A stretch of DNA of 5,268 nucleotides from Pseudomonadota bacterium. GTDB taxonomy: Bacteria > Pseudomonadota > Gammaproteobacteria > Burkholderiales > SG8-39. Position numbers and translations under genes: made by a program. The stretch lies in assembly GCA_003242425.1 (NCBI GenBank), contig QGUL01000155.1:1-5268 (forward strand), in the 5' to 3' direction. Position 1 is the first letter of the stretch; every line of letters begins with the position of its first letter. The notes beneath the pieces are model-generated. The model saw only the letters and a list, made by a program, of their open reading frames with translations, did not search any database and was not told the origin of the DNA. This document shows, piece by piece, positions 1 to 5,268 of the stretch.

Positions 1-237
1 GCAGGGCACACCGGTGAGGGCATAGACGCCGCAGGCCTTCCAGTCCACTTCGCGGTACCACACCAGGATGCGCGAGAGATTGGCCATCAGCGCGGCGATT
101 GCCATGATGGGCACCGCCTGCAGCGGACCGAAGACTACCACCAGCACCGGCAGCATCATGATCGAGGAACCGAAGCCAACGATGCCGCTCAGCGTGCCGG
201 CGGCCAATCCGGCCAATAGAACGAGCAGGTAGTCCAA
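1..237 (-). CDS. TauE/SafE-family membrane permease, N-terminal part (cut by window edge)
   Basis: Only the first 79 codons lie in the window; the gene runs off the left edge. The translation begins MDYLLVLLAGLAAG and is strongly hydrophobic. A first membrane segment covers about residues 3-36 and contains the glycine-rich stretch SGIVGFGSS (17-25). A second covers about 39-60 and ends at the aromatic/charged sequence WYREVDW (60-66). This pattern matches the start of TauE/SafE (formerly DUF81) inner-membrane proteins, which are linked in several bacteria to export or uptake of sulfite, sulfoacetate or other organosulfur anions; the substrate here cannot be told. The start is taken as TTG (237-235). 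It is the first possible start after an in-frame TGA at 246-244, and a GAGGA ribosome-binding sequence (245-241) sits just upstream. No later ATG keeps the first helix intact. It is transcribed divergently from the flavodoxin-fold gene. Family call fairly secure; function open. Confidence 0.82.
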   Translation of the reverse strand, partial: MDYLLVLLAGLAAGTLSGIVGFGSSIMMLPVLVVVFGPLQAVPIMAIAALMANLSRILVWYREVDWKACGVYALTGVPC

Positions 238-369
238 GCGTCCTCAGGATGGTTGTGGCGGCGAAGCGCGGCAGCCACGTTGGATTTCGTTACAGGCGGT
301 GGCGTCGAATGCGCAGCCGCTCCCGCGCGTGGCCGCAATGATGCCAGCAGCCCGCGGGGAAAATCCACG

Positions 370-390
370 CCTGTCGAGCCCCTTGACAGG
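370..390. repeat. Inverted repeat CCTGTC-N9-GACAGG
   Basis: Perfect 6-bp arms (370-375 and 385-390) are separated by 9 bases in the divergent intergenic region. Dyad symmetry with centres 15 bp apart is compatible with a dimeric regulator site, and the right arm overlaps a TTGACA hexamer. A short perfect dyad of this size can also occur by chance in GC-rich sequence. No T-run follows, so it is not an intrinsic terminator. Binding function is inference only. Confidence 0.35.
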
Positions 391-470
391 GCTGCCGGAC
401 GGCTCGCCCGTGTGCCCGCCTTTCCCTTTCCGTCCAGCGGTTTAAGCGGCGCGGCACAGGGCTTGCGAAG

Positions 471-489
471 GGCAGGCGCCGGCAGGCGC
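471..489. repeat. Tandem repeat of GGCAGGCGC, 10-bp period
   Basis: GGCAGGCGC occurs at 471-479 and again at 481-489, separated by one base, so the copies are one helical turn apart. The block is flanked by two copies of GCTTGCG (461-467 and 488-494). It lies 36 bp upstream of the flavodoxin-fold start codon. This could be a regulator-binding site or simple GC-rich sequence drift; nothing else in the sequence decides between these. Confidence 0.4.
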
Positions 490-525
490 TTGCGCGCGGT
501 GTGATCCCATCCCGACAGGCCTCCT

Positions 526-1164
526 ATGACGACCGTACTCATCCTCTATGCGAGCAGTCTGGGCAACACCAAACGCATGGCCGACGCCGTCGCCGAAGGC
601 GCGCGCAGCGTCGAACACACCATGGTGCGGCTGCAGACCGTCGACCAGACTGCCATCGACGACGTCTGGGCCTGCGATGCATTGGTGCTCGGTTCGCCGG
701 TGCGCCAGGGCGCGGCCGACGCGCGCCTGCGCCATTTCCTCGAAAACGATTGCGAGCGGCTGATGCTGAGCGGCCGGCTGGCGAACAAGGTGGGCGCGGT
801 CTTCACCGTGGGCGCCCATCCGCACGGCCGCTACGGCGACGGTGCCGAGATCGCGCAACTGGGCATGTTGCGGGCGCTCGCGGCCGGCGGCATGACCATC
901 GTCAGCGGTCCTTGCGAGTGGCGCAACGCCACCATGCGCGGCCCGTACTGGGGCCCGCACGCCTGTCTGCGGATCGGCGAAGACGGCCGCGAGGTGCTCC
1001 AGGACGGTTCCATCGAGGCGGGCCAGCTGCACGGCTATCGCGTCGCCCAGGTGGCGCGCTCCTTCAAGCACCAGCCCATCGCCAGGCCGCGCCGCATCGT
1101 GGCCTGGCCGCGCATGGCGGAGCTCTTCAGCGGCGTGCGCGCGCATCTGCGCTCGGTGCGATGA
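526..1164 (+). CDS. Flavodoxin-fold NAD(P)H:quinone oxidoreductase-like protein (WrbA-like)
   Basis: The product is 212 residues, close to the roughly 200 usual for WrbA-type proteins. The N-terminus is a beta strand (VLILYAS, 4-10) followed by SSLGNT (10-15), the phosphate-binding loop of flavodoxin-like FMN proteins. The second FMN loop follows as LVLGSPVRQGAADARLRHFLEN (53-74), equivalent to the WrbA segment with GTPTRFGN. A third strand/loop, VFTVGAHPHGRYGDGAE (92-108), matches the position of the WrbA TGTGGGQE loop, but its sequence differs. It is probably a soluble cytoplasmic flavoprotein performing two-electron reduction of quinones or similar acceptors; the natural substrate is unknown. 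ATG 526 is preceded by ACAGG (515-519), a modest ribosome-binding site. It has its own transcription unit: a permease gene diverges upstream and 177 bp of non-coding DNA follow. It is not a clear wrbA orthologue, so no symbol is given. Confidence 0.8.
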   Translation: MTTVLILYASSLGNTKRMADAVAEGARSVEHTMVRLQTVDQTAIDDVWACDALVLGSPVRQGAADARLRHFLENDCERLMLSGRLANKVGAVFTVGAHPHGRYGDGAEIAQLGMLRALAAGGMTIVSGPCEWRNATMRGPYWGPHACLRIGEDGREVLQDGSIEAGQLHGYRVAQVARSFKHQPIARPRRIVAWPRMAELFSGVRAHLRSVR

Positions 1165-1187
1165 GCTTCGCACCCGCGCGCAAAGGC

Positions 1188-1204
1188 ACATAACGAGACA
1201 TAAC
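1188..1204. repeat. Direct repeat ACATAAC, two copies 10 bp apart
   Basis: ACATAAC occurs at 1188-1194 and 1198-1204, start to start exactly 10 bp, so both copies face the same side of the helix. They are the most AT-rich bases of the surE upstream region and lie about 45-60 bp upstream of the TATAAT box, a position typical of activator sites. They begin 24 bp after the stop codon of the preceding flavodoxin-fold gene. No known regulator motif is recognised, so an operator role is inference. Confidence 0.45.
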
Positions 1205-1230
1205 TTGCATTGAGCGGATACTGCGGTAGT

Positions 1231-1243
1231 GGGGCGCGGCCCC
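1231..1243. repeat. GC-rich inverted repeat GGGGC-GCG-GCCCC
   Basis: Perfect 5-bp arms (1231-1235 and 1239-1243) flank a 3-base loop, directly upstream of the putative -10 box of surE. No run of T follows, so a Rho-independent terminator for the upstream gene is unlikely, although a weak transcription block cannot be excluded. The dyad occupies the place where a spacer and -35 box would normally be. Confidence 0.4.
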
Positions 1244-1249
1244 CTGGCT

Positions 1250-1255
1250 TATAAT
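1250..1255 (+). promoter_or_regulatory. Putative -10 box (TATAAT) for the surE-pcm-nlpD operon
   Basis: A perfect TATAAT hexamer lies in the only long non-coding stretch upstream of surE. Transcription would start near 1262 and give a leader of about 80 bases. The hexamer at 17-bp spacing (1227-1232, TAGTGG) is a poor -35 match, and no TGn extended -10 is present. If real, the promoter is therefore weak or activator-dependent. A better -35-like TTGCAT (1205-1210) is too far away (39-bp gap). Confidence 0.5.
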
Positions 1256-1341
1256 CCGCGCCAACCTGGCACCGCCGTACCGTAGCGTTCACCACTCCCG
1301 TTCGCACGCTGCGATGTCGGCCTGCTGCCACCGCTGACATC

Positions 1342-2082
1342 ATGCGTATCCTGCTTAGCAACGACGATGGTTATTTCTCCCCGGGCCTGGCCATCCTCGC
1401 CGAAGCGTTGAGCGACCTCGGCGAAATCACGGTCGTGGCCCCGGAGCGCGATCGCAGCGGCGCTTCCAACTCTCTCACCCTCGACCGGCCGCTGATCGTG
1501 CGTCGCTCCGCCAACGGTTTCCTGTTCGTCAACGGCACCCCCACCGACTGCGTACACCTGGCGGTGACGGGCCTGCTGGATGAACTGCCGGACATGATCG
1601 TGTCCGGCATCAACGTCGGCGCCAACATGGGCGACGACACGCTTTACTCGGGCACCGTCGCCGCCGCGACCGAGGGCTATCTGCTCGGCCTGCCCTCCAT
1701 CGCCATCTCGCTGGTAGGCAAGGCGGGCGGGCACTACGCCACCGCGGCGCGCGTGGCGCGCGAACTGGCGCTGCGTTTCATTGAGAAACCCCTGCAGGGG
1801 GCGGTGCTGCTGAACGTCAACGTGCCCGATCTGCCCTACGAGGCGCTGCGCGGCATCGAGGTCACGCGGCTGGGCAAGCGCCACCGCGCCGAAGGCGTGA
1901 TCAAGACCACCAATCCGCGCGGCGAGACCGTGTACTGGATCGGCGCCGCGGGCGCGGCCGCCGACGCCGGACCCGGCACCGATTTCTATGCCGTCGATCA
2001 GGGCCGCGTGTCCATCACGCCGCTGCAGATCGATCTCACCCACCAGGCACAGATTTCCGCGGTGCAGGAGTGGCTGCGATGA
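1342..2082 (+). CDS. surE: 5'/3'-nucleotidase SurE (survival protein)
   Basis: A 246-residue protein, the usual family length. SurE is a divalent-metal-dependent phosphatase that removes phosphate from 5'- and 3'-nucleoside monophosphates and in some species short polyphosphates; it is cytoplasmic and associated with stationary-phase survival. All four metal-coordinating positions known from characterised SurE proteins are visible at the standard numbers: D8 and D9 in [13 protein letters not shown]39 in the SGASNSLT loop (39-46), and N91 in [19 protein letters not shown] (87-105). The motif [12 protein letters not shown] (63-74) is also intact. ATG 1342 gives exactly this conserved N-terminus ([10 protein letters not shown]), so the start is firm even though no clear Shine-Dalgarno sequence precedes it. 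It is the first gene of the cluster, following a 177-bp gap with a candidate promoter, and its TGA overlaps the pcm start codon, implying translational coupling. Confidence 0.97.
   Translation: MRILLSNDDGYFSPGLAILAEALSDLGEITVVAPERDRSGASNSLTLDRPLIVRRSANGFLFVNGTPTDCVHLAVTGLLDELPDMIVSGINVGANMGDDTLYSGTVAAATEGYLLGLPSIAISLVGKAGGHYATAARVARELALRFIEKPLQGAVLLNVNVPDLPYEALRGIEVTRLGKRHRAEGVIKTTNPRGETVYWIGAAGAAADAGPGTDFYAVDQGRVSITPLQIDLTHQAQISAVQEWLR
2066..2070 (+). promoter_or_regulatory. Ribosome-binding site of pcm (AGGAG)
   Basis: AGGAG lies inside the last codons of surE, 8 bases before ATG 2079. It supports that start over an in-frame GTG at 2070, which would overlap this very sequence, and over the internal ATG at 2118, which lacks a comparable site. 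Confidence 0.75.
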
Positions 2083-2747
2083 GCCTGCGTCCGCTTTCGC
2101 TCGCCCGCGGCATCGGCATGACTTCGCAGCGCACGCGCGACCGCATGGTGCAGCGGCTGCGCGACCAGGGCATCAAGGACGAGTTCGTGCTCGCCGCCAT
2201 GGCGGCCGTGCCGCGCCACATCTTCGTCGAGGAGGCGCTCGCGAGCCGTGCCTACGAGGATTCGGCGCTGCCCATCGGCTTCGAACAGACCATATCGCAA
2301 CCCTACGTCGTGGCGCGCATGCTGGAGGCGGCGCGCGCCGGACGCGAGCTGGGCACGGTGCTGGAAGTCGGCACGGGCTGCGGCTACCAGGCCGCGGTGC
2401 TGGCGAGGATCGCCAAACAGGTCTATTCCATCGAACGCATCGCACCGCTTCTGGAAAAGGCGCGCGCGAACCTGCGCCCCTTGCGCATCGCCAACCTGCG
2501 GCTGTCGCACGGCGACGGCTATCAGGGCATGCCCGACGCCGCGCCCTTCGATGCTATCGTCGTGGCTGCGGCCGCGACCCACGTGCCGCCGGCGCTGCTC
2601 GAACAGCTCGCCGTGGGCGGCCGGCTGGTCATTCCCATCGGCACCACGGAGCAGCGCCTGACGGTGGTCGAGCGCACCGAAAGCGGCTACAAGGAAAGCC
2701 GCCTCGGCGCCGTCCGTTTCGTCCCCATGCGCCTGGGCAAGGACTGA
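2079..2747 (+). CDS. pcm: Protein-L-isoaspartate O-methyltransferase
   Basis: 222 residues. The enzyme transfers a methyl group from S-adenosylmethionine to the carboxylate of L-isoaspartyl residues formed as proteins age, starting their repair to L-aspartate; it acts in the cytosol. Diagnostic motifs are in order: VPRHIFV (44-50), [14 protein letters not shown] (63-76) with the substrate-site TISQPY, the SAM-binding motif [12 protein letters not shown] (94-104), then the motif around [17 protein letters not shown] and GGRLVIPIG further on. The C-terminus, AVRFVPM, matches the family end. Compared with the E. coli enzyme there are about 13 extra N-terminal residues before [10 protein letters not shown]; a shorter protein from ATG 2118 is possible. 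The start codon lies in the ATGA overlap with the surE stop (4 bp), with a good ribosome-binding site, so pcm is probably translationally coupled to surE. Only two bases separate its stop from nlpD. Confidence 0.97.
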   Translation: MSLRPLSLARGIGMTSQRTRDRMVQRLRDQGIKDEFVLAAMAAVPRHIFVEEALASRAYEDSALPIGFEQTISQPYVVARMLEAARAGRELGTVLEVGTGCGYQAAVLARIAKQVYSIERIAPLLEKARANLRPLRIANLRLSHGDGYQGMPDAAPFDAIVVAAAATHVPPALLEQLAVGGRLVIPIGTTEQRLTVVERTESGYKESRLGAVRFVPMRLGKD

Positions 2748-2749
2748 AG

Positions 2750-3745
2750 ATGAAGGCAACGACCGGACTGACTGCGTTCATGCTTGCCGCCGCGCTTGCG
2801 CTGTCGGCATGCACCGCCTCGCGTCCGGCGCCGGTCATCGAACGCGGCGACAACCGCATCGACCCGCGCGCGGAGACCTACGTCGTCAAGCGTTACGACA
2901 CGCTCTATAGCATCGCCCTGGAACACGGCCTCGACTGGCAGGACCTGGCGCGCTGGAACGGCATCAGCGATCCCAGCCGGCTGGCGGCCGGACAGGTGCT
3001 GCGGGTGAAGCCGCCGCAGGGCGCCGCGTCCGCCCAGGCCGCGAGCCAGCCCGTCGGCGACGGCACGGTGCAGGTCATGCCCATCACCGCGGCTCCGGCG
3101 ATCGAAGCGCGCCCGATCGGCGAGACGGCCGCATCTGCGCCTGCGCTGGCCGGCGGCGCGCTGAAGACCGAGCCTAAGCCGGCCAAGCTGCCGTATTCGG
3201 AGCAGAACCTCGCCGCGCTCCGGCAGCGGCAGCAGCAGCCCGCGACGGCCGCCGCGCAGCCCGAGGCGCCGAAACCGTCCGAGCCCGCCGCCGAACAGAA
3301 ACCGGCGCAGACCGCAGCGCCCGCAACGCCCGCGCCCGCTCCTGCTGCCCCCGCTGCCGTCGCCCATGTGGCCGGCATCAACTGGAGTTGGCCGAGCAAC
3401 GGCCCCATCCTCGTCAAATTCGCCGAAGGCGGAAGCAAAGGCCTGCGCATCGGCGGTCAGCTCGGCGATCCCGTGCTCGCTTCGGCAGCCGGCAAGGTCA
3501 CCTATGTCGGCGACGGGGTGCGCGGCTACGGCAATCTCGTCATAGTCAAACACAGCGACGAGTACCTCTCGGTCTATGCCCACAACCGCAAGATCCTGGT
3601 GCAGAGCGGCCAGATGGTGAGCAAAGGGCAGAAGATCGCCGAGATGGGGAACGCGGAAGGCAACAAGCCGCTCTTACATTTCGAAATCCGCCGCTACGGC
3701 AAGCCGGTGGACCCCCTGGAGTTTCTGCCGCCGCGATCGGGCTGA
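2750..3745 (+). CDS. nlpD: NlpD-like murein hydrolase activator lipoprotein (LysM + degenerate M23)
   Basis: 331 residues. A lipoprotein signal peptide (1-20) ends in lipobox LSAC with lipidated Cys21. Residue 22 is Thr, not Asp, so Lol sorting to the outer membrane is expected. A LysM peptidoglycan-binding domain covers about 43-87 ([13 protein letters not shown] at the start). A long Ala/Pro/Gln-rich, probably disordered linker covers about 90-206. An M23/LytM domain follows at about 208-328. The catalytic zinc ligands of active M23 enzymes are missing: the H-x3-D site reads SKGLR (229-233), and the HxH motif reads LLH (308-310). As in E. coli NlpD, it therefore probably does not cut peptidoglycan itself but activates an amidase such as AmiC for daughter-cell separation; the partner is inferred. 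The AAGGA at 2739-2743, inside pcm, is a good ribosome-binding site. In related bacteria the main rpoS promoter lies within nlpD; I could not pick one out here. Confidence 0.94.
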   Translation: MKATTGLTAFMLAAALALSACTASRPAPVIERGDNRIDPRAETYVVKRYDTLYSIALEHGLDWQDLARWNGISDPSRLAAGQVLRVKPPQGAASAQAASQPVGDGTVQVMPITAAPAIEARPIGETAASAPALAGGALKTEPKPAKLPYSEQNLAALRQRQQQPATAAAQPEAPKPSEPAAEQKPAQTAAPATPAPAPAAPAAVAHVAGINWSWPSNGPILVKFAEGGSKGLRIGGQLGDPVLASAAGKVTYVGDGVRGYGNLVIVKHSDEYLSVYAHNRKILVQSGQMVSKGQKIAEMGNAEGNKPLLHFEIRRYGKPVDPLEFLPPRSG

Positions 3746-3813
3746 CGGCGCTGCGTTCATCAATCCGGCACGATGCCTGCCCGTGGCGTGGCACCGGACC
3801 ATGCGAGGGCAGT
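3746..3813 (+). other. nlpD-rpoS intergenic gap with rpoS ribosome-binding site
   Basis: A 68-bp non-coding gap. GAGGG (3805-3809) lies 4 bases before the rpoS ATG, a short but usable spacing. No terminator hairpin with a T-run is seen, so read-through from nlpD into rpoS is plausible. Earlier ATGs at 3773 and 3801 are out of frame with rpoS. I see no long stem that would clearly occlude the ribosome-binding site, but the gap is too short to exclude pairing with upstream nlpD sequence, as occurs in enteric rpoS leaders. Confidence 0.6.
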
Positions 3814-4770
3814 ATGCAAGGCGCCATCTTTCACGACGAGGAATACGAGGACGCCGCGCTGCTGGGTGAGGAGGCGCACGAGGACGAAGCCGCCGGAGCC
3901 GAGCCGGACGAACGCAGCGAAGCCGCGGCGGTCCCCGAGTTTCTTTCCGACGTCACCCAGCTCTACCTGCACGAAATCGGGCTCAAGCGCCTGCTCGACG
4001 CACGCGAGGAGCTCCATTACGCGCGGCTCTGCGCGCGGGGCGACTTCGACGCGCGCCAGCGCATGATCGAGCACAACCTGCGGCTGGTGGTGAACATCGC
4101 CAAGGGCTACCTCAACCGTGGGCTGCCGCTGCTCGACCTGATCGAGGAGGGCAATCTGGGCCTGATGCACGCGCTGGACAAATTCGACCCCGAGCGCGGT
4201 TTCCGTTTCTCCACCTACGCCACCTGGTGGATCCGCCAGAACATCGAGCGCGCGATCATGAACCAGTCGCGCACCATCCGCCTGCCGGTGCACGTGATCA
4301 AGGAGATCAACGCCGTGCTGCGCGCGCGCCGGCGTCTGGAAGCGGCCGGACATGCCGACCCGCGCATCGAGGACATCGCCCATCTCGTCGGCAAGACGCC
4401 CGAGGAAGTGCGGCGGGTGCTGAGCCACAGCGAACACACCGCCTCGCTCGACGCGCCGCTCGAAGTGGACCCTGCGCTGTCCATCGGCGAAGCGGTCGCC
4501 GACGAAGGCGGCGTCTCCCCGGACAGCGAACTGGAGGTGCACGAACTGGAAGCGCTGGTGCACGAATGGCTCGCGCAGCTGAGCGAGAAGCAGCGCAGCG
4601 TGATCGAGCGCCGCTTCGGCCTGAGCGGGCAGGAGGTGCTGACCCTGGAATGCCTGGCCGGCGAGCTCGGCGTGACGCGCGAGCGCGTGCGGCAGATCCA
4701 GCTCGAGGCCCTGGCGCATCTGCGCCGCATCGTCAGCCGCCGCGGCCTGTCGCGCGACGCGCTGCTCTAG
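3814..4770 (+). CDS. rpoS: RNA polymerase sigma factor RpoS (sigma-38)
   Basis: 318 residues, slightly shorter than the 330 of E. coli RpoS. It directs RNA polymerase to stationary-phase and general-stress promoters. The N-terminal 40 residues are very acidic ([20 protein letters not shown]). Region 1.2 begins at [11 protein letters not shown] (46-56). Region 2 contains [16 protein letters not shown] (84-99), [10 protein letters not shown] (108-117), and the melting/-10-recognition segment [19 protein letters not shown] (124-142). [14 protein letters not shown] (153-166) begins region 3; K163 aligns with the E. coli lysine (K173) implicated in -13C recognition and RssB binding. The region 4.2 helix-turn-helix includes [20 protein letters not shown] (277-296). 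RpoS is chosen over RpoD or RpoH because of the small region 1, the motif details and the position after nlpD. ATG 3814 is the only ATG in frame near the conserved part and has GAGGG upstream. Its stop overlaps the stop of the convergent mltB-like gene. Confidence 0.97.
   Translation: MQGAIFHDEEYEDAALLGEEAHEDEAAGAEPDERSEAAAVPEFLSDVTQLYLHEIGLKRLLDAREELHYARLCARGDFDARQRMIEHNLRLVVNIAKGYLNRGLPLLDLIEEGNLGLMHALDKFDPERGFRFSTYATWWIRQNIERAIMNQSRTIRLPVHVIKEINAVLRARRRLEAAGHADPRIEDIAHLVGKTPEEVRRVLSHSEHTASLDAPLEVDPALSIGEAVADEGGVSPDSELEVHELEALVHEWLAQLSEKQRSVIERRFGLSGQEVLTLECLAGELGVTRERVRQIQLEALAHLRRIVSRRGLSRDALL
4767..4770. other. Overlapping convergent stop codons (CTAG)
   Basis: The palindromic CTAG holds the TAG of rpoS (4768-4770, plus strand) and the TAG of the mltB-like gene (4769-4767, minus strand). 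There is no intergenic space and no recognisable intrinsic terminator at the junction, so both transcripts must end inside, or read through, the opposite gene. Confidence 0.9.
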
Positions 4771-5268
4771 CGCTCGTTGCGCACGGTGTTCACGGGCGCG
4801 CGTGCCATCGCCGCCTTGAGCTCGCGCGCGAGCAGCCACACCGCAGCGGCGTAGAAGCTCGACCGGTTGTAGCGCGTGATGACGTAGAAGTTCTGCAGCC
4901 CGACCAGGTATTCCGAAGGCGCGTCGGCGGAATCGAGCTCGATCAGCACCGCCGGCAGGTTCGCGGGAATGTCCGGATCGAACGCCACGCCCGCAAGTCG
5001 CAGCGAAGCGACCGGCTGTTTGGGCGTGACGCCGCCGTCGATCAGGGTGCGCGCGCGCGGATCGGTGAGTGTGGCCGTTGCCGCGACCGGTTCGCCGCTC
5101 GCCCAGCCGTGCAGCCTGAGGAAATGCGCGACGCTGCCGATCGCATCGGCGGTGCTGTCGCGCAGATTGCGGCGGCCGGCGTCGTCGTAATCCACCCCGA
5201 AGCGCCGGATGCTGCCCGGCCTGTAATGCGGGAATCCGCACGCCCCCGCGAAGGGACCCGGGAGGCCG
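4767..5268 (-). CDS. mltB: MltB-type lytic murein transglycosylase, C-terminal part (cut by window edge)
   Basis: About 166 C-terminal codons are visible; the 5' part, including the catalytic glutamate region, is beyond the right edge. MltB cleaves the MurNAc-GlcNAc glycosidic bond in peptidoglycan, forming 1,6-anhydro ends; family members are usually periplasmic and often outer-membrane lipoproteins. The visible translation contains [11 protein letters not shown], then [15 protein letters not shown], matching the family block DAIGSVANY-x4-HGW. Near the end come [17 protein letters not shown] and [14 protein letters not shown], the hallmark MltB C-terminal signature. The true frame continues upstream of GTG 5195, because family homology extends to the window edge ([16 protein letters not shown], equivalent to the conserved GSYAGAMG-x-PQFMPSS). 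That edge stretch has unusual substitutions (see findings). It converges on rpoS with overlapping stop codons. Family assignment is secure; the symbol is less so, because MltB-like paralogues exist. Confidence 0.9.
   Translation of the reverse strand, partial: GLPGPFAGACGFPHYRPGSIRRFGVDYDDAGRRNLRDSTADAIGSVAHFLRLHGWASGEPVAATATLTDPRARTLIDGGVTPKQPVASLRLAGVAFDPDIPANLPAVLIELDSADAPSEYLVGLQNFYVITRYNRSSFYAAAVWLLARELKAAMARAPVNTVRNER

Larger units (their letters stand above)
238..525. other. Divergent intergenic region
   Basis: This 288-bp gap separates the minus-strand permease from the plus-strand flavodoxin-fold gene and must hold the 5' control regions of both. Short open frames cross it on both strands, but their products are Arg/Ala/Pro-rich with no recognisable motif, as expected in GC-rich DNA, so I do not call a gene. 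A consensus-like TTGACA occurs at 383-388 but has no acceptable -10 box 16-18 bases downstream. An inverted repeat (370-390) and a tandem repeat (471-489) are listed separately. I cannot name a promoter for either gene. Confidence 0.6.

Noticed and set aside
383..388. Consensus -35-like TTGACA in the divergent intergenic region
   Set aside because: No acceptable -10 hexamer lies 15-19 bases downstream; the sequence there is uniformly GC-rich.
253..504. An 83-codon plus-strand open frame in the divergent intergenic region
   Set aside because: The product is Ala/Arg/Gly/Pro-rich, has no motif and no convincing ribosome-binding site; random GC-rich open frames of this length are common.
1789..1800. 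12-bp perfect palindrome CCCCTGCAGGGG inside surE
   Set aside because: It lies within well-conserved coding sequence with ordinary codons and no spacing or context suggesting an operator; likely chance.
1988..2749. A long upstream extension of the nlpD reading frame through the end of surE and all of pcm
   Set aside because: The extension is Arg/Ala/Pro-rich noise in the wrong frame of pcm; the true nlpD start at 2750 gives a perfect lipoprotein signal peptide.
3786..3804. Possible sigma-54 promoter (TGGCAC ... ATGC) just upstream of rpoS
   Set aside because: The GG and GC elements are separated by 11 bases instead of the required 10, the -12 element is ATGC rather than TTGC, and transcription would start at about the rpoS ATG itself.
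3388..3813. Upstream extension of the rpoS reading frame into nlpD
   Set aside because: It overlaps the conserved M23 domain of nlpD and has no sigma-factor similarity; ATG 3814 with GAGGG gives a normal-length RpoS.
3760..5241. A 493-codon open frame on the minus strand antisense to rpoS
   Set aside because: It is out of frame with the real mltB-like gene, has an Arg/His/Ala-rich low-complexity product without family motifs, and is explained by GC-rich codon usage opposite rpoS.

Overview
The window is a GC-rich stretch of bacterial chromosome carrying the conserved stationary-phase cluster surE-pcm-nlpD-rpoS. Gene order, GC content and protein sequence suggest a proteobacterium, most likely a betaproteobacterium. 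The class call is an inference from general resemblance, not from a phylogeny. I see no mobile elements, tRNA or rRNA genes, CRISPR arrays or obvious horizontally acquired segments.

Left part (1-1164): the 5' end of a minus-strand TauE/SafE-type membrane permease, starting at a TTG codon, is cut by the window edge. It is divergent from a plus-strand flavodoxin-fold (WrbA-like) FMN oxidoreductase. The 288-bp gap between them holds a short inverted repeat and a 9-bp tandem repeat, but no promoter I can defend.

Middle part (1165-4770): a 177-bp non-coding region contains a perfect TATAAT, a small GC hairpin and a pair of ACATAAC repeats exactly 10 bp apart. It precedes a compact co-directional run. 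surE (metal-dependent nucleotidase) overlaps pcm (L-isoaspartate O-methyltransferase) by ATGA. Two bases later comes nlpD (LysM/degenerate-M23 lipoprotein, a likely amidase activator), and after a 68-bp gap rpoS (general stress sigma factor). The cluster links metabolite clean-up, repair of aged proteins, cell-wall remodelling at division and the master stationary-phase regulator. In relatives the main rpoS promoter often lies inside nlpD, but I could not identify one here.

Right part (4767-5268): the 3' portion of a minus-strand mltB-like lytic transglycosylase gene converges on rpoS. The two stop codons share one CTAG tetranucleotide. The last roughly 65 bases of the window encode an otherwise invariant MltB motif with several clustered unusual substitutions, which may reflect poor sequence at an assembly end.

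I found no convincing evidence for a previously undescribed system. The points worth checking are the MltB edge anomaly, the fully overlapping convergent stops of rpoS and mltB, and the surE upstream control region.
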